The translations under genes were made by a program, and so were the position numbers. A stretch of 64,000 nt of DNA, taken from RI-43 sp033764725 (GTDB lineage: Bacteria; Pseudomonadota; Alphaproteobacteria; Caulobacterales; Aquidulcibacteraceae). Of the stretch, positions 48,533-58,044 are shown in pieces. Within the stretch, counting starts at the first letter, position 1. Every line of letters begins with the position of its first letter. The notes under the pieces were generated by a model, which made no database searches, had not been told where the DNA came from, and saw nothing but the letters and a program-made list of their open reading frames with translations. The stretch lies in contig JANRIR010000080.1 in assembly GCA_033764725.1 (NCBI GenBank), forward strand, positions 34,343 to 98,342, read 5' to 3'.

Positions 48533-48967
48533 TCACCCGCCGCCGCGCCGCGCGCCCGCCATCGCGCGGATCGCGGCGAGTTCGGACGCGTCGAGCACGC
48601 CATCGCCGTTGCCGTCGAACCGGTCGAACGCGCGATAGGGCTGGGCCATGAATTCATCGCGCGTGACGCGCCCGTCGTTGTTGGCGTCGGCGCGATCGAA
48701 ACGCTGCGCGCGACGGGCCGCCTGGGCTGCCTCGATCGCGGCGCGATCGGCGTCGGTCAAGACGCCGTCGCCGTTGCGGTCGGCCTGGGCGAACATCGCG
48801 GCCCGGCCCGCCTGGGCCTCGGCGCGCGTGATCGCGCCGTCGCCGTTTGTGTCGGCGCGCATCAACATCGCCGCCGCGTCCCGCCCCCCAGGCTGGGCCG
48901 ACGCCGGCGCCGCCAACGCCGCCGTCACGGCGAGGGCCGCCGCCGCTGCAAGTGCACATCGCTTCAT
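48533..48967 (-). CDS. Secreted EF-hand protein
   Basis: This 144-residue protein has a signal peptide (cleavage after PASAQ) and four EF-hand loops: DTNGDGAITRAE (39), DRNGDGVLTDAD (63), DANNDGRVTRDE (93) and DGNGDGVLDASE (117). All keep the Asp/Asn and Glu/Asp ligand positions for Ca2+. The ATG has an ACGGAGCG ribosome site. It stands at the head of the sigma-factor operon, 27 bp before that gene. It may buffer or sense divalent metals in the periplasm together with the CnrX-like protein. Confidence 0.87.
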   Translation of the reverse strand: MKRCALAAAAALAVTAALAAPASAQPGGRDAAAMLMRADTNGDGAITRAEAQAGRAAMFAQADRNGDGVLTDADRAAIEAAQAARRAQRFDRADANNDGRVTRDEFMAQPYRAFDRFDGNGDGVLDASELAAIRAMAGARRGGG

Positions 48968-49012
48968 CGTTAACGCTCCGTGGCTGTGGTCACTGATGCT
49001 GGTTCAACGCGA

Positions 49013-51847
49013 TCACCCGCCCGCTCCGTCGCCAAGCGGGCCGATGAGCGCAGTGAAGAGCGCGCGGCATTGCGCCTGGGTTTCGGCCAACAGCGCTTCG
49101 AGCGCGGCGAAATCGCCGACGCCGCCGGCCGCGGCCAGAAGTCCGCGCAACCCGTGCGGCGCCTGGGCCACGTCGCCGGTGTCGAGGCCGATGCGCAGGA
49201 TCTGCTGCAGATCGCCATAAAGCGTCCAGGCGCGGATCAGGGTTTCAGCGGCGTCCGCCGGGAGGGCGCCGATGGCGGCGAGCCGCTGAAGCGCTGCGCC
49301 CGTGTTGGCGCGCACGACGTCGCCGCCGTCCGGCGCTGCGCGCAATTGCAGCGCCTGGGCGATGAATTCGACGTCGACGAACCCGCCCGGCGCCAGCTTC
49401 AAATCCCACAAGCCCCGCCCCGGCCGTTCGCGCGCCATCCGTGCGCGCATGTCGAGCGCATCGTCGCGAACTTTCACCCACGGCCGCGGCGCGCGCAAAG
49501 CCGCATCACGCGCAGCGCAAATGCGCGCGGCGAGATCGCCATCGCTGGAGGCGATGCGCAGCCGCGTCAGCGCCATCAATTCCCAGGTCCACGCCTCTTC
49601 CAGATAATAGCGCGCAAGCGAAGACAGCCGCACCGCAACCGGCCCCTTGCTGCCGGAAGGACGCAATTGCATGTCCACCGCATAGAGCACGCCCTCTTCC
49701 GTGGGCGCCGAGAGCGCGCTGATCAGCCTTTGCGTCACGCGCGAAAAATATTCCGGCGCGCTCGCCTCGCGCGGGCCGGAGGAGACGACGCCGTCAGCTG
49801 CATCATAGATCACCATCATGTCGAGGTCGGAGCCGTCGCTCAGTTCGCGGCCGCCGAACTTGCCGAGCGCAGCCACAGCACAGGCGCCGTCGATGGCGCC
49901 GTGCGCGCGCGCAACATCGCCCATGCACGCCGCGCGCAGCGCATCGACGCAGGCGTCGGCGAGATCGGCGTGCGCCAGCCCCGCCGCCTGGGCGGTGGCG
50001 TGATGGGTCAACACCTGCATGCTGATGCGAAAGGCGCGTTCGCGATGCAGGCGGCGCGCGGCGTTGATCGCCGCCTCGAACGACGCGGCGCCGGAGACCG
50101 CCGCGTCCAAGTCGGCGCGCATGTCGGCTGCATCGTCCAGCGGCGCGAAGAAATCGGGTTCGATCATCGCGTCCATCAGCGCCGGACGGCGCGCGAGATC
50201 CTGCGCCAGGCGCGGCGCGGACGCGAAGGCGAGCGCCAGGCGCTGCATCAAGGTCGGGTGCGCCTGCAGCAGCGACAGCGCCGTCACGCCGGCAGAAAGG
50301 CCGGACAGAAAGCTCGAAAAGCGGGCGAAGGCGGCGTCGGGATCGCTGGTCTCGGCGATCGCGCGCAACAGCGTCGGCGTCAACGCCGTCAGAATTTCGC
50401 GCGCCCGTTCGGAACGCGTGGCGCGGATGCGGCCATGATGCCAGCCGCGGATCGCGTCGCTGACTGCAGCCGGGTGCTTGAAGCCCATGCGCTGCAGGGT
50501 TTCGAGCGTTTCGGGACTGTCCTCGACGCCGGTGAAGATCAGGCTGCCTTCCTGCGCGGCGAGGCTTTCGAAGCGGCCGAAGAAGCGTGCGTCGGCGGCG
50601 ATGACGGCGGCGCGGCGCGTCCGCAGCGCCGCATCGAAGGCCGCGCTCGTTTCGAAACCGCACATGGCCGCAAGCGCGCCGCGCGCTTCCGCGTCGACCG
50701 GCGTGGTGTGCGTCTGGGCGTCCTCGCGCATCTGGATGCGATGCTCGACGCCGCGATAAAAGGCGTAGGCCTCGCTGAGCGCCGCGCAGGTCGCAGCATC
50801 GATATGGCCTGCCGCATGCAGCGCGCGCAGCGCGCCGTGCGTACGCGGACGACGCAGATCGGGATTGCGCCCGCCATGGATCAATTGTTGCGTCTGCGCG
50901 AACAATTCGATGTCGCGGATGCCGCCGCGCCCGAGCTTCACATCCACCTTTGGATCGTCGAGATCGGCGCGCGATTTGGCCGCGATGATCTGGCGCTTGA
51001 TGGCCAGCACGTCCGACACCGCGGCGTAATCGAGATGGCGGCGCCAGACATAGGAGTGCAGGCTTGCGAGGAAGGCTTCGCCGCGCGCCGTATCGCCGGC
51101 GCAGACGCGCGCCTTGATGAAGGCGGCGCGCTCCCAATTCTGGCCGAGGCTCTGATAATATTGCTCCGCCGCCGCGAGCGTCACGGCGGGCGGCGTCGAG
51201 GCGGGATCGGGGCGCAGGCGCAGATCGGTGCGGAAGACGTAACCGTCCGCGGTGATCTCCTCCAGCGCGCGCACGACGAGCGACACGACGCGCTGCGCGA
51301 TCTGTCGCGGCTCGCGGCCCGGCGCGACGGGAAGCGCTGCCGGCTCGTAAAACACCGAAATGTCGATGTCGCTGGAATAGTTCAATTCGTGCGCGCCCAT
51401 CTTGCCCATGGCGATGATGGTCAAGCCGCGCACGCCGGGATCGGCTTCCGAGAAATCGCCGCGCGCGGCGAGCGTGCGCGCCGCCATCGCCAGCGCAGCC
51501 TTGACGGCGGCGTCGGCGAAATCCGTCAGCGCGCGCGTGACGTCGTCGAGCGACGCGAGGCCGGCGAGATCGGCGAGCGCAAGCGCCAGATGCAGGCGGC
51601 GCTTGGCCAGGCGCAGCGCGCGCATCCCCTCGTCGAACGGCGCGTCCTGCTGCGCGATGCGCACGGCCTCGGCCGTCGCCTCCGCAACGATGCGCTGCGC
51701 GGACTCGGGCGCGAGAAAATCCGCTTCGCCGAACGCGTCGAGCGCGCGGCGCAGATACGGCGCCCAGCGGCGCGCGGCGTCGGCCGCGCGATCGAGCGGG
51801 CTTGCGCCTTCGCCCAGGGCGGGGCGCAGGCCCACAGCGACGGTCAT
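49013..51847 (-). CDS. glnE: Bifunctional glutamine-synthetase adenylyltransferase/adenylyl-removing enzyme
   Basis: GlnE adds or removes AMP on glutamine synthetase in response to PII. The 944-residue protein has two nucleotidyltransferase domains, the first with YSSDIDISVFY (Asp160, Asp162) and the second with DGSDLDMMVIY near 650, each followed by helical GlnD-PII-linked regions (KLGRGGIRDIEL; KLAPGGFVDVEF). The ATG at 51847 overlaps the TGA of the sensor-kinase gene in front (ATGA). An open frame continues to 52741 but only antisense to that kinase; it is not used. Confidence 0.96.
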   Translation of the reverse strand: MTVAVGLRPALGEGASPLDRAADAARRWAPYLRRALDAFGEADFLAPESAQRIVAEATAEAVRIAQQDAPFDEGMRALRLAKRRLHLALALADLAGLASLDDVTRALTDFADAAVKAALAMAARTLAARGDFSEADPGVRGLTIIAMGKMGAHELNYSSDIDISVFYEPAALPVAPGREPRQIAQRVVSLVVRALEEITADGYVFRTDLRLRPDPASTPPAVTLAAAEQYYQSLGQNWERAAFIKARVCAGDTARGEAFLASLHSYVWRRHLDYAAVSDVLAIKRQIIAAKSRADLDDPKVDVKLGRGGIRDIELFAQTQQLIHGGRNPDLRRPRTHGALRALHAAGHIDAATCAALSEAYAFYRGVEHRIQMREDAQTHTTPVDAEARGALAAMCGFETSAAFDAALRTRRAAVIAADARFFGRFESLAAQEGSLIFTGVEDSPETLETLQRMGFKHPAAVSDAIRGWHHGRIRATRSERAREILTALTPTLLRAIAETSDPDAAFARFSSFLSGLSAGVTALSLLQAHPTLMQRLALAFASAPRLAQDLARRPALMDAMIEPDFFAPLDDAADMRADLDAAVSGAASFEAAINAARRLHRERAFRISMQVLTHHATAQAAGLAHADLADACVDALRAACMGDVARAHGAIDGACAVAALGKFGGRELSDGSDLDMMVIYDAADGVVSSGPREASAPEYFSRVTQRLISALSAPTEEGVLYAVDMQLRPSGSKGPVAVRLSSLARYYLEEAWTWELMALTRLRIASSDGDLAARICAARDAALRAPRPWVKVRDDALDMRARMARERPGRGLWDLKLAPGGFVDVEFIAQALQLRAAPDGGDVVRANTGAALQRLAAIGALPADAAETLIRAWTLYGDLQQILRIGLDTGDVAQAPHGLRGLLAAAGGVGDFAALEALLAETQAQCRALFTALIGPLGDGAGG

Positions 51848-53211
51848 GCGGACGGCAGCACGAGCGCGGCGCGCAGGCCCGGCCGCGCCGCCTGGCCGAG
51901 GCCGTCGCCAAGCGCCAGCACGCCGCGATGCAGCCGCGCCACCGCCGACACCAGCGACAGGCCCAGCCCGCTGCCTTCCGACGTGCGCGATTGTTCCAGG
52001 CGCACGAAACGTTCCATGACGCGATCGCGCTCGCCCTGCGGCACACCGGGGCCATCGTCGAGCACCGCGAGTTCGAGCCGCCCATCGGGGCGCAGACCGG
52101 CGCGAATTTCGACGCGGCCGCCGCTGGGCGTATATTTCAAGGCGTTTTCGATGAGGTTCGACACCGCCTGCTGAATGAGCCCCGCTTCGGCGTTGAGCGT
52201 CAAGCCGTCGGCGACGACGGCGCGCAGGGTCAAGTGCGCATCCTCGGCGGCAGGTTCGTAGAATTCGACGAGATCGTGCATGATCTGCGAGACATCTGTC
52301 GGCGCGAAGGTCCAGCTTTCGCGGGATTCCAACCGCGCCAGGCGCAGAACAGCCTGGAACATCTCCAACAGCCGGTCGCATTCTTCCGACGCCTTGCGCA
52401 GCGCCTCGCGGTCGCGCTCGGCCTCGGGCGCGGCTTCGAGCGCGTGATCGAGGCGCTGCTTCAGCCGTGTGAGCGGCGAGCGCAGATCGTGCGCCATCGC
52501 GTCGCCGGCGGTGCGCGTGGTGCGCACCAGGGCTTCCAGGCGCGTCAGCATCGCGTTGAACTCGCGCGCGAGATCGTCGAACTCGTCGCCGGCGCCGTTG
52601 TCGGGCGCGCGGCGCGAGAGATCGCCGGCCATGACGTCGCGCGCAGTGTTGGAAAAGTCCTCGACGCGCTGGGCCGCGTGGCGGCTCGCGAGCAGGCCGC
52701 CGATCACCGAGAACAGCAATCCGAGCACGCCGACCGTCCACAGCACGCGGGTGATGCGGGCGGAGAATTGCGCCGCCACGCCGAGATCGCTGGCCACCAG
52801 GAGGATCGGCCCGTTCAGCAGGCGCCCCATGCGGCCGCGCGCCTGGCGCTGCTCGACGGGAAAGGTCACGCGCTCGACGCCGTCGCCGGGCTGTTGCGGC
52901 AACGCTTCAAGGTCGCCCGCGACGACCGTTCCGTCGCTCTCGGCCAACGCATACAGCAGCGAGCCCTGCCGCGCCGCGCGCTCCACCACTTCCTGTTCGA
53001 GACGCACGCGCCCGCCTTCGGCATAGGCGCGCTCGAGCTGGGCGAATTCTTGATCGGCGGCCGCCTCCGCGTCGCGCGCCAATTGCCAGACGGTGGCGAC
53101 ATAGACATAGGCCAGCAGGACCAGCACGAACCCCAGGATGACGACGGCCTGGCGCAGCGCCAGCCGGAACGTCGTCGTCCTGATGAGCGTGTCGAGGCCC
53201 GGCTGCCTCAT
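51844..53211 (-). CDS. Sensor histidine kinase (OmpR-partner type)
   Basis: This 455-residue kinase has TM1 near 20-42, a periplasmic loop of about 105 residues, TM2 near 155-175, a HAMP region, HisKA with His241 in AMAHDLRSPLTRLKQRL, and the HATPase boxes NLIENALKYTPSGG, DDGPGVP and GSGLGLSLVSA. It is co-translated with the response regulator in front (ATGA at 53208) and with glnE behind (ATGA at 51844). This order also appears in other alphaproteobacteria, with degP upstream, which suggests an envelope-stress role. Confidence 0.93.
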   Translation of the reverse strand: MRQPGLDTLIRTTTFRLALRQAVVILGFVLVLLAYVYVATVWQLARDAEAAADQEFAQLERAYAEGGRVRLEQEVVERAARQGSLLYALAESDGTVVAGDLEALPQQPGDGVERVTFPVEQRQARGRMGRLLNGPILLVASDLGVAAQFSARITRVLWTVGVLGLLFSVIGGLLASRHAAQRVEDFSNTARDVMAGDLSRRAPDNGAGDEFDDLAREFNAMLTRLEALVRTTRTAGDAMAHDLRSPLTRLKQRLDHALEAAPEAERDREALRKASEECDRLLEMFQAVLRLARLESRESWTFAPTDVSQIMHDLVEFYEPAAEDAHLTLRAVVADGLTLNAEAGLIQQAVSNLIENALKYTPSGGRVEIRAGLRPDGRLELAVLDDGPGVPQGERDRVMERFVRLEQSRTSEGSGLGLSLVSAVARLHRGVLALGDGLGQAARPGLRAALVLPSA

Positions 53212-53879
53212 ACTTCGAGCCGATACCCCGATCCGCGCACGGTGTGCAGCATCGTCACGCCGAACTCGCGATCGATCTTCGAACGCAGCCGGGAGATATG
53301 CACGTCGATCACGTTGGTCTGCGGATCGAAGTGATAATCCCAGACGTTCTCGAGCAGCATTTTGCGCGTCACCGTCTCGCCGGCGTTGCGCATCAGATAC
53401 TCCAGCAGCCGGAATTCGCGCGGCTGCAGGTCGATCTTCTTGCCGTCGCGATGGACCGTACGGGCGAGCAGATCCATGTCGAGATCGCCGACGGTGAGTT
53501 TCGTCTGCATGGCGGCGAGATCGCGCCCGTGCCACAGCGCCTTGACGCGCGCGAGCAGTTCGCGGGTCGAGAACGGCTTGCCGAGATAATCGTTGGCGCC
53601 GGCGTCGAGCCCCTCGATGCGTTGGTCCTCGTCGTGCAGCGCCGACAGGATCAGCACCGGCGTGGCCACGCCTTCGCGCCGCAGATCGCGCACGATCGAC
53701 ACGCCATTCTTCCGGGGCAGCATGCGGTCCAGCACGATGACGTCATAGGCGCCGTTGCGGGCCATGGTTTCCGCCGACTCGCCGTCGTCGATCATATCGA
53801 CATTGTGCCCATCGCCTTCGAGCGACACGCGCAGCGTGTCGGCGATGTCGTGATCGTCTTCGACCAATAATACCCGCAT
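53208..53879 (-). CDS. OmpR/PhoB-family response regulator
   Basis: This 223-residue regulator has a receiver domain with the phosphorylated Asp51 (IVLDRMLP), the acidic pocket EDD at 7-9 and Lys near 101 (GKPFST), and a winged-helix DNA-binding domain (about 125-220) ending DVHISRLRSKIDREFGVTMLHTVRGSGYRLEV, cited as its final blocks. It overlaps the kinase gene (ATGA) and is preceded by a 119-bp gap after degP in the same direction. Confidence 0.95.
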   Translation of the reverse strand: MRVLLVEDDHDIADTLRVSLEGDGHNVDMIDDGESAETMARNGAYDVIVLDRMLPRKNGVSIVRDLRREGVATPVLILSALHDEDQRIEGLDAGANDYLGKPFSTRELLARVKALWHGRDLAAMQTKLTVGDLDMDLLARTVHRDGKKIDLQPREFRLLEYLMRNAGETVTRKMLLENVWDYHFDPQTNVIDVHISRLRSKIDREFGVTMLHTVRGSGYRLEV

Positions 53880-53998
53880 GCAACGCTCCTGAACCGACGA
53901 CGCGCCAGCCCACGCGGTCCCGGAACCCCGAACCCTGATCCTACCGGCAAGCGGCCCTCAACCCAAGCCCGCTCGCGCCAGCGCCGAAACGGGACGCG

Positions 53999-55528
53999 TC
54001 AGCCGCGGCTGACGGCGCCGGTTTCGGCGGCGATGAAGCGCGCGCCGCCGCGTCCTTCCAGGCGCAGCAGCACCGGACGACCGGCGCGCTGCGCCGCATC
54101 GACCGCAGCGGCCAGATCGGCCGGCGTCGCAATCGCGCGGTTGTCGGCGCGGGTGATCACGTCGCCTGGACGCACGCCTTTGCGCGACAGGTCGGAATTG
54201 GGCTGCACCGACAGCACCACGAGGCCTGCGGCGTCGGCCGCGAGTTCGAAGCGCTGGCGGTCCTCCGGCGTGATCGGGCGCACCGAGAGGCCGAGCGCTG
54301 CGGGGGCGGGTTCGGCCGCCGGCGGCGGCGCGGTGACGTTCGGCCCCTGATTGGGCTGCTGGGCGCTGGCGAGCAATTGCTCATCGCTGGGGCGCGCGCG
54401 CAGGCGCACCGAGACCTGCCGACGCTCGCCGTTGCGCAGCACCTCAAGACGCGCGTTGCGGCCGACCGGAAAATCGCCGACGCGGCGCGTCAGATCGCGG
54501 GAATCCGCCAGGCGCTGGCCCTCGAACGTGAGGATGAGATCGCCGGTCTGCAGACCCGCCGCAGCGGCCGGGCTGTCGGGCACGACGCTGCCGACGAGCG
54601 CGCCTTGCGCGTCCTGCAGGCCGAGGCTGCGCGCGATATCGTCGTCGATGGCCTGCACCTGCACGCCGAGCCAGCCGCGCGTGACCGCGCCGCTGTCGAC
54701 CAGTTGCGTCACGATGCGTGACGCCACTTCTGCAGGGATGGCGAAACCGATGCCGACATTGCCGCCTGTCGGCGAGAAGATCGCCGAGTTCACGCCGATC
54801 ACGCGCCCGCGCAGATCGAAGGTGGGCCCGCCGGAATTGCCGCGATTGATCGGCGCGTCGATCTGGATGAAATCGACATAGGCGGAATCGATGAAATTGC
54901 GCCGGCCCATCGCCGAAACGATGCCTGCGGTGGCGGTGCCGTCGAGGCCGAACGGATTGCCGACCGCAACCACCCAATCGCCGACGCGCACGTCGCGCGC
55001 ATCATCGAAGCTCACATAGCGGAAGCGGCCGCCGCCGCGGATGCGCAGCACGGCGATGTCAGTCGGCTGGTCGGAGCCGACGAGATCAGCCTGGCGCTCC
55101 TCCCCGTCGGAGGTGCGCACGATGATCTCTTCCGCGCCGGCGACGACGTGATGATTGGTCACCACGATGCCGTTCTGGTCGATGATGAAGCCTGAGCCGA
55201 GCGAGGTCGGCGCTTCGCGCGGCGCGCTGCCGGGGCCGCGACGGAAGAATTCTTCAAAGCCCGGCGGCAGACCCTCGAGATTGGGGCCAGGGCGGGCGGC
55301 GTCGGGGCGCTGGCGCACCTGGATGGACACCACCGCAGGGCTCACCCGCTCGATCAGGTCGGCGAAGCTCATCGGCGCGCCGCTGGGCGGCGCGATGGCG
55401 ATTTCCTGGGCCGTGGCGGGGCGTGGGGCCAGTTCATGGGCGACGGTCGCGCCGGCGAAGAGCATGGCCGCGCCCGCGCCGGACAAAAGCGCGCGCTTGA
55501 TGAACTTGACGGTGGCGGGATCGGACAT
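53999..55528 (-). CDS. degP: Periplasmic serine protease/chaperone, DegP/HtrA family
   Basis: This 509-residue HtrA-type protease has an N-terminal hydrophobic export or anchor segment (about 10-32). The trypsin-like domain has the triad His127 (VVTNHHVV), Asp157 (PTDIAV) and Ser232 (RGNSGGP). Two PDZ domains follow, near 290-380 (RGWLGVQVQAI, GLQTGDLILTF) and 420-500 (VLSVQPNSDLSRKGVRPGDVI). GAGGAAGTCG precedes the ATG at 55528. It degrades or refolds damaged envelope proteins. The gene order with the following two-component system suggests joint control. Confidence 0.95.
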   Translation of the reverse strand: MSDPATVKFIKRALLSGAGAAMLFAGATVAHELAPRPATAQEIAIAPPSGAPMSFADLIERVSPAVVSIQVRQRPDAARPGPNLEGLPPGFEEFFRRGPGSAPREAPTSLGSGFIIDQNGIVVTNHHVVAGAEEIIVRTSDGEERQADLVGSDQPTDIAVLRIRGGGRFRYVSFDDARDVRVGDWVVAVGNPFGLDGTATAGIVSAMGRRNFIDSAYVDFIQIDAPINRGNSGGPTFDLRGRVIGVNSAIFSPTGGNVGIGFAIPAEVASRIVTQLVDSGAVTRGWLGVQVQAIDDDIARSLGLQDAQGALVGSVVPDSPAAAAGLQTGDLILTFEGQRLADSRDLTRRVGDFPVGRNARLEVLRNGERRQVSVRLRARPSDEQLLASAQQPNQGPNVTAPPPAAEPAPAALGLSVRPITPEDRQRFELAADAAGLVVLSVQPNSDLSRKGVRPGDVITRADNRAIATPADLAAAVDAAQRAGRPVLLRLEGRGGARFIAAETGAVSRG

Positions 55529-55693
55529 CGACTTCCTCGAACGGCGACCGGAATGGCCTACGGACTCTTGGCGGCAAGTGCGGCGGCTGTCACGTCGCCT
55601 TCGCAATCGCCCACAGAGCTTCCGGCTAGACTCGATTTAGGGCGAAGTTGCGGTGAAAAAAGCGTCGCCCCGTACGGAAGGATTAACGCCGTC

Positions 55694-56086
55694 TCAGCGC
55701 CCGTCCGGGTCCGTCTCGGGCGCGAAGGCCGCGTCGCCCCGCCGGCGCAGGCTGTAGGCCGCCCCCGCCGCCGCCAGAATGAGCAGCGCCGGCGCGGCCC
55801 AAAGCAGGTAGGTCCGGGCGTCGAAGGGCGGGCGGAACAGGACGAATTCGCCATACCGGTCGCGGAAAAAGGCGCGTATCTCGTCGTCGCTGTCGCCGGC
55901 CTCGATCCGCGCGCGCACCAGGGCGCGCATGTCGCCGGCCATTTCGGCGGTGGATTGCGAGATCGGCTCGTTCTGGCACACGACGCAGCGGATTTCCTGC
56001 TCCAGCGCCTGCGCCCGGGCGGCCGCAGCGGGGTCGGCCGGCGGTTGCGCGGCCACCGCCGCGGCGAAGGCGAGCGCGGCGATCAC
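55694..56086 (-). CDS. ccmH: Cytochrome c maturation protein CcmH (CycL)
   Basis: This 130-residue protein has a signal sequence, the redox motif RCVVCQNE with Cys34 and Cys37, the family pattern QSTAEMAGDMRALVRARI, and a C-terminal membrane helix near 92-112. It reduces apocytochrome c cysteines before heme attachment. The GTG start overlaps the ccmF TGA (GTGA). It is the last gene of the ccm operon; 165 bp separate it from the degP start. Confidence 0.95.
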   Translation of the reverse strand: MIAALAFAAAVAAQPPADPAAAARAQALEQEIRCVVCQNEPISQSTAEMAGDMRALVRARIEAGDSDDEIRAFFRDRYGEFVLFRPPFDARTYLLWAAPALLILAAAGAAYSLRRRGDAAFAPETDPDGR

Positions 56087-58044
56087 GCCGCCGCCAATGC
56101 GCTGTGCGGCGCGGTGCGCCGGCGCCGCGCCAGGGCGGCAAGGCCAAGCGCGCCGCCGAGCCCCATCAGGGTGACGCCCCAGAAGATCAGCTGCACCAGC
56201 GGGTTGTGGTAGAACCGGATAGTCCAGGCGGCCTGGCCGTCGCGCGCGGCGGCCTCGCCCAGAGCGATGTAGAAGTCGCCGTCGAGCGCGGAGAGGATCG
56301 CCACCTCCGTGGTCGGCGCGCCGCCGGTGGAATAGGCGCGCCGCTCAGCGGCGGCGACGTCCACGCGCCCGCCATGGGCCACGCGCAGCGTCGCGCGCAG
56401 CGCGGTGTAGTTCGGCCCCTGCGCCTCCGCCACCTCGAGCAGCGTGGCGGTGCGGCCTGCAAACGTGATGCTTTCCCCCGGCGCCAAAGCGGCGGCGCGC
56501 TCGCTGCGGAAGGCGGTTTCCGCGACCGCGCCGATGGTGAGAACCCCCGCCCCGATATGGGCCGCAGCCAGCGCCCACACGCTCAGCGGCAAGGCTGCAA
56601 AGCGCGCGGCGCTGCGCGGCCCGCCCTGCCCCCAGCGTTTCCACAGATAGACGAACGCCCCGGCCGTCGCCCAGACGCCGATTCCGATCCCGGCCGCGGG
56701 AATGATTGCGTTGTTTCGAAACAAAAGAACGATCGCCGCGGATGCGAACGCAAGAGCGCCGGCGAGCCAAAGCGTGCGCAGCGCAGCGCCCGCATCGCCC
56801 TTGCGCCACGTCAAAAGCGGCGCGAGCGGCATGACGAGAAACAGCGCCGCCATCAAAGGCGCGAACGCGATGTTGAAGTAAGGCGGCCCCACCGAAATCA
56901 GGTCGCCGGTCGCCGCCTCCACGGCGATCGGATAGAGCGTGCCGACGAGCACTGCGCCGGCGGCGACCGCAAGACCAAGATTGTTGAACACCATCAGCCC
57001 TTCGCGGCTCACCGCGGCGAAGCCGGCGGGCTTGGCGAGGCCGGGCGCGCGCCACGCATAAAGCCCGAAGCCGACGCCCAGCACCACCGCCAGCAACGCC
57101 AGCACCGCCACGCCGCGCCGCGGATCGACCGCGAACGCGTGCACCGACGTCAACACGCCGGAGCGCACCAGGAAGGTGCCCAGAAGCGCAAGCCCGAAGG
57201 CGATGATCGACAACAGGATCGTCCAGCTGGCGAGCGAGCCACGCCGCTCGGTGACGATGGCGCAATGCACCAGCGCGCATGCGGCAAGCCACGGCATGAA
57301 GCTGGCGTTCTCGACCGGGTCCCAGAACCACCAGCCGCCCCAGCCGAGTTCGTAATAGGCCCAATACGAACCAAGCCCGATGCCGAAGGTGAGGCATGTC
57401 CAGGCGATCAGCGCCCATGGCCGCAGCGCGCGCGCCCAGCCTTGATTGGCCTTGCCCTCCAAGAGCGCCGCAATCGCCAGCGAAAACGGCGCGGAAAGCC
57501 CGACATAGCCAAGATAAAGCATCGGCGGATGCGCCGCGAGCGCGGGATCCTGCAGCAGCGGATTGAGCCCGCTGCCGGCGTAGGGCGCAGGGTCGAGCCG
57601 CGCGAACGGATTGGACAGGATCAGCGTGTAGATCAGCGCGCCCGCGGTGACGGCGCCCTGCACGCCGATCGCGCGCGCCCACATGCCCAGACCCATGGCG
57701 CCGCGATTATGCGCCATCGCGAGCCCGAAAAACGCCGACACAAGACACCACAACAGCATCGAGCCTTCGTGGTTTCCCCAGGTTCCGGCGATCTTGTAAA
57801 GGAGCGGCTTGTCGATGTGCGAATTGGCCTGCACCACCGCGACCGAGAAATCCGATTGCACGAACAGCGTGATCAGCAGCGCGAACGCCATCAGCGCGGC
57901 GAAGGCGGCGGTCTGCGCGCTCGAAGCGGCGATGGCGGCCAGGGCGGAATCGCTGCGCGCGCCCGCGCGCAACCCGAAGCCGGCCTGCGCGAGGCTTGCG
58001 ATCAGCGCGACCGCGGCGAGTACGGCGCCGAGTTCGGCGATCAT
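56083..58044 (-). CDS. ccmF: Heme lyase subunit CcmF (CycK)
   Basis: This 653-residue polytopic membrane protein of the cytochrome c heme lyase has the WWD heme-handling motif as WGGWWFWDPVENASFMPWL near 230 and conserved histidines in adjacent loops (for example GTWGNHEGSMLLW near 90). The C-terminal periplasmic region includes TLLEVAEAQGPNYTALRATL. It is linked to ccmE by ATGA (58041-58044) and to ccmH by GTGA, so the genes are co-translated. Confidence 0.96.
   Translation of the reverse strand: MIAELGAVLAAVALIASLAQAGFGLRAGARSDSALAAIAASSAQTAAFAALMAFALLITLFVQSDFSVAVVQANSHIDKPLLYKIAGTWGNHEGSMLLWCLVSAFFGLAMAHNRGAMGLGMWARAIGVQGAVTAGALIYTLILSNPFARLDPAPYAGSGLNPLLQDPALAAHPPMLYLGYVGLSAPFSLAIAALLEGKANQGWARALRPWALIAWTCLTFGIGLGSYWAYYELGWGGWWFWDPVENASFMPWLAACALVHCAIVTERRGSLASWTILLSIIAFGLALLGTFLVRSGVLTSVHAFAVDPRRGVAVLALLAVVLGVGFGLYAWRAPGLAKPAGFAAVSREGLMVFNNLGLAVAAGAVLVGTLYPIAVEAATGDLISVGPPYFNIAFAPLMAALFLVMPLAPLLTWRKGDAGAALRTLWLAGALAFASAAIVLLFRNNAIIPAAGIGIGVWATAGAFVYLWKRWGQGGPRSAARFAALPLSVWALAAAHIGAGVLTIGAVAETAFRSERAAALAPGESITFAGRTATLLEVAEAQGPNYTALRATLRVAHGGRVDVAAAERRAYSTGGAPTTEVAILSALDGDFYIALGEAAARDGQAAWTIRFYHNPLVQLIFWGVTLMGLGGALGLAALARRRRTAPHSALAAA

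Noticed and set aside
48980..52174. A 1064-codon open frame on the plus strand
   Set aside because: It lies antisense to glnE and the kinase gene. It has Arg/His/Gln-rich composition without any motif, typical of the empty strand of G+C-rich genes.
49013..52741. A possible 1242-residue GlnE with a long N-terminal extension
   Set aside because: The extra part is antisense-free but out of frame with the kinase gene that occupies the same strand. The ATG at 51847, overlapping the kinase stop, gives a normal 944-residue GlnE.
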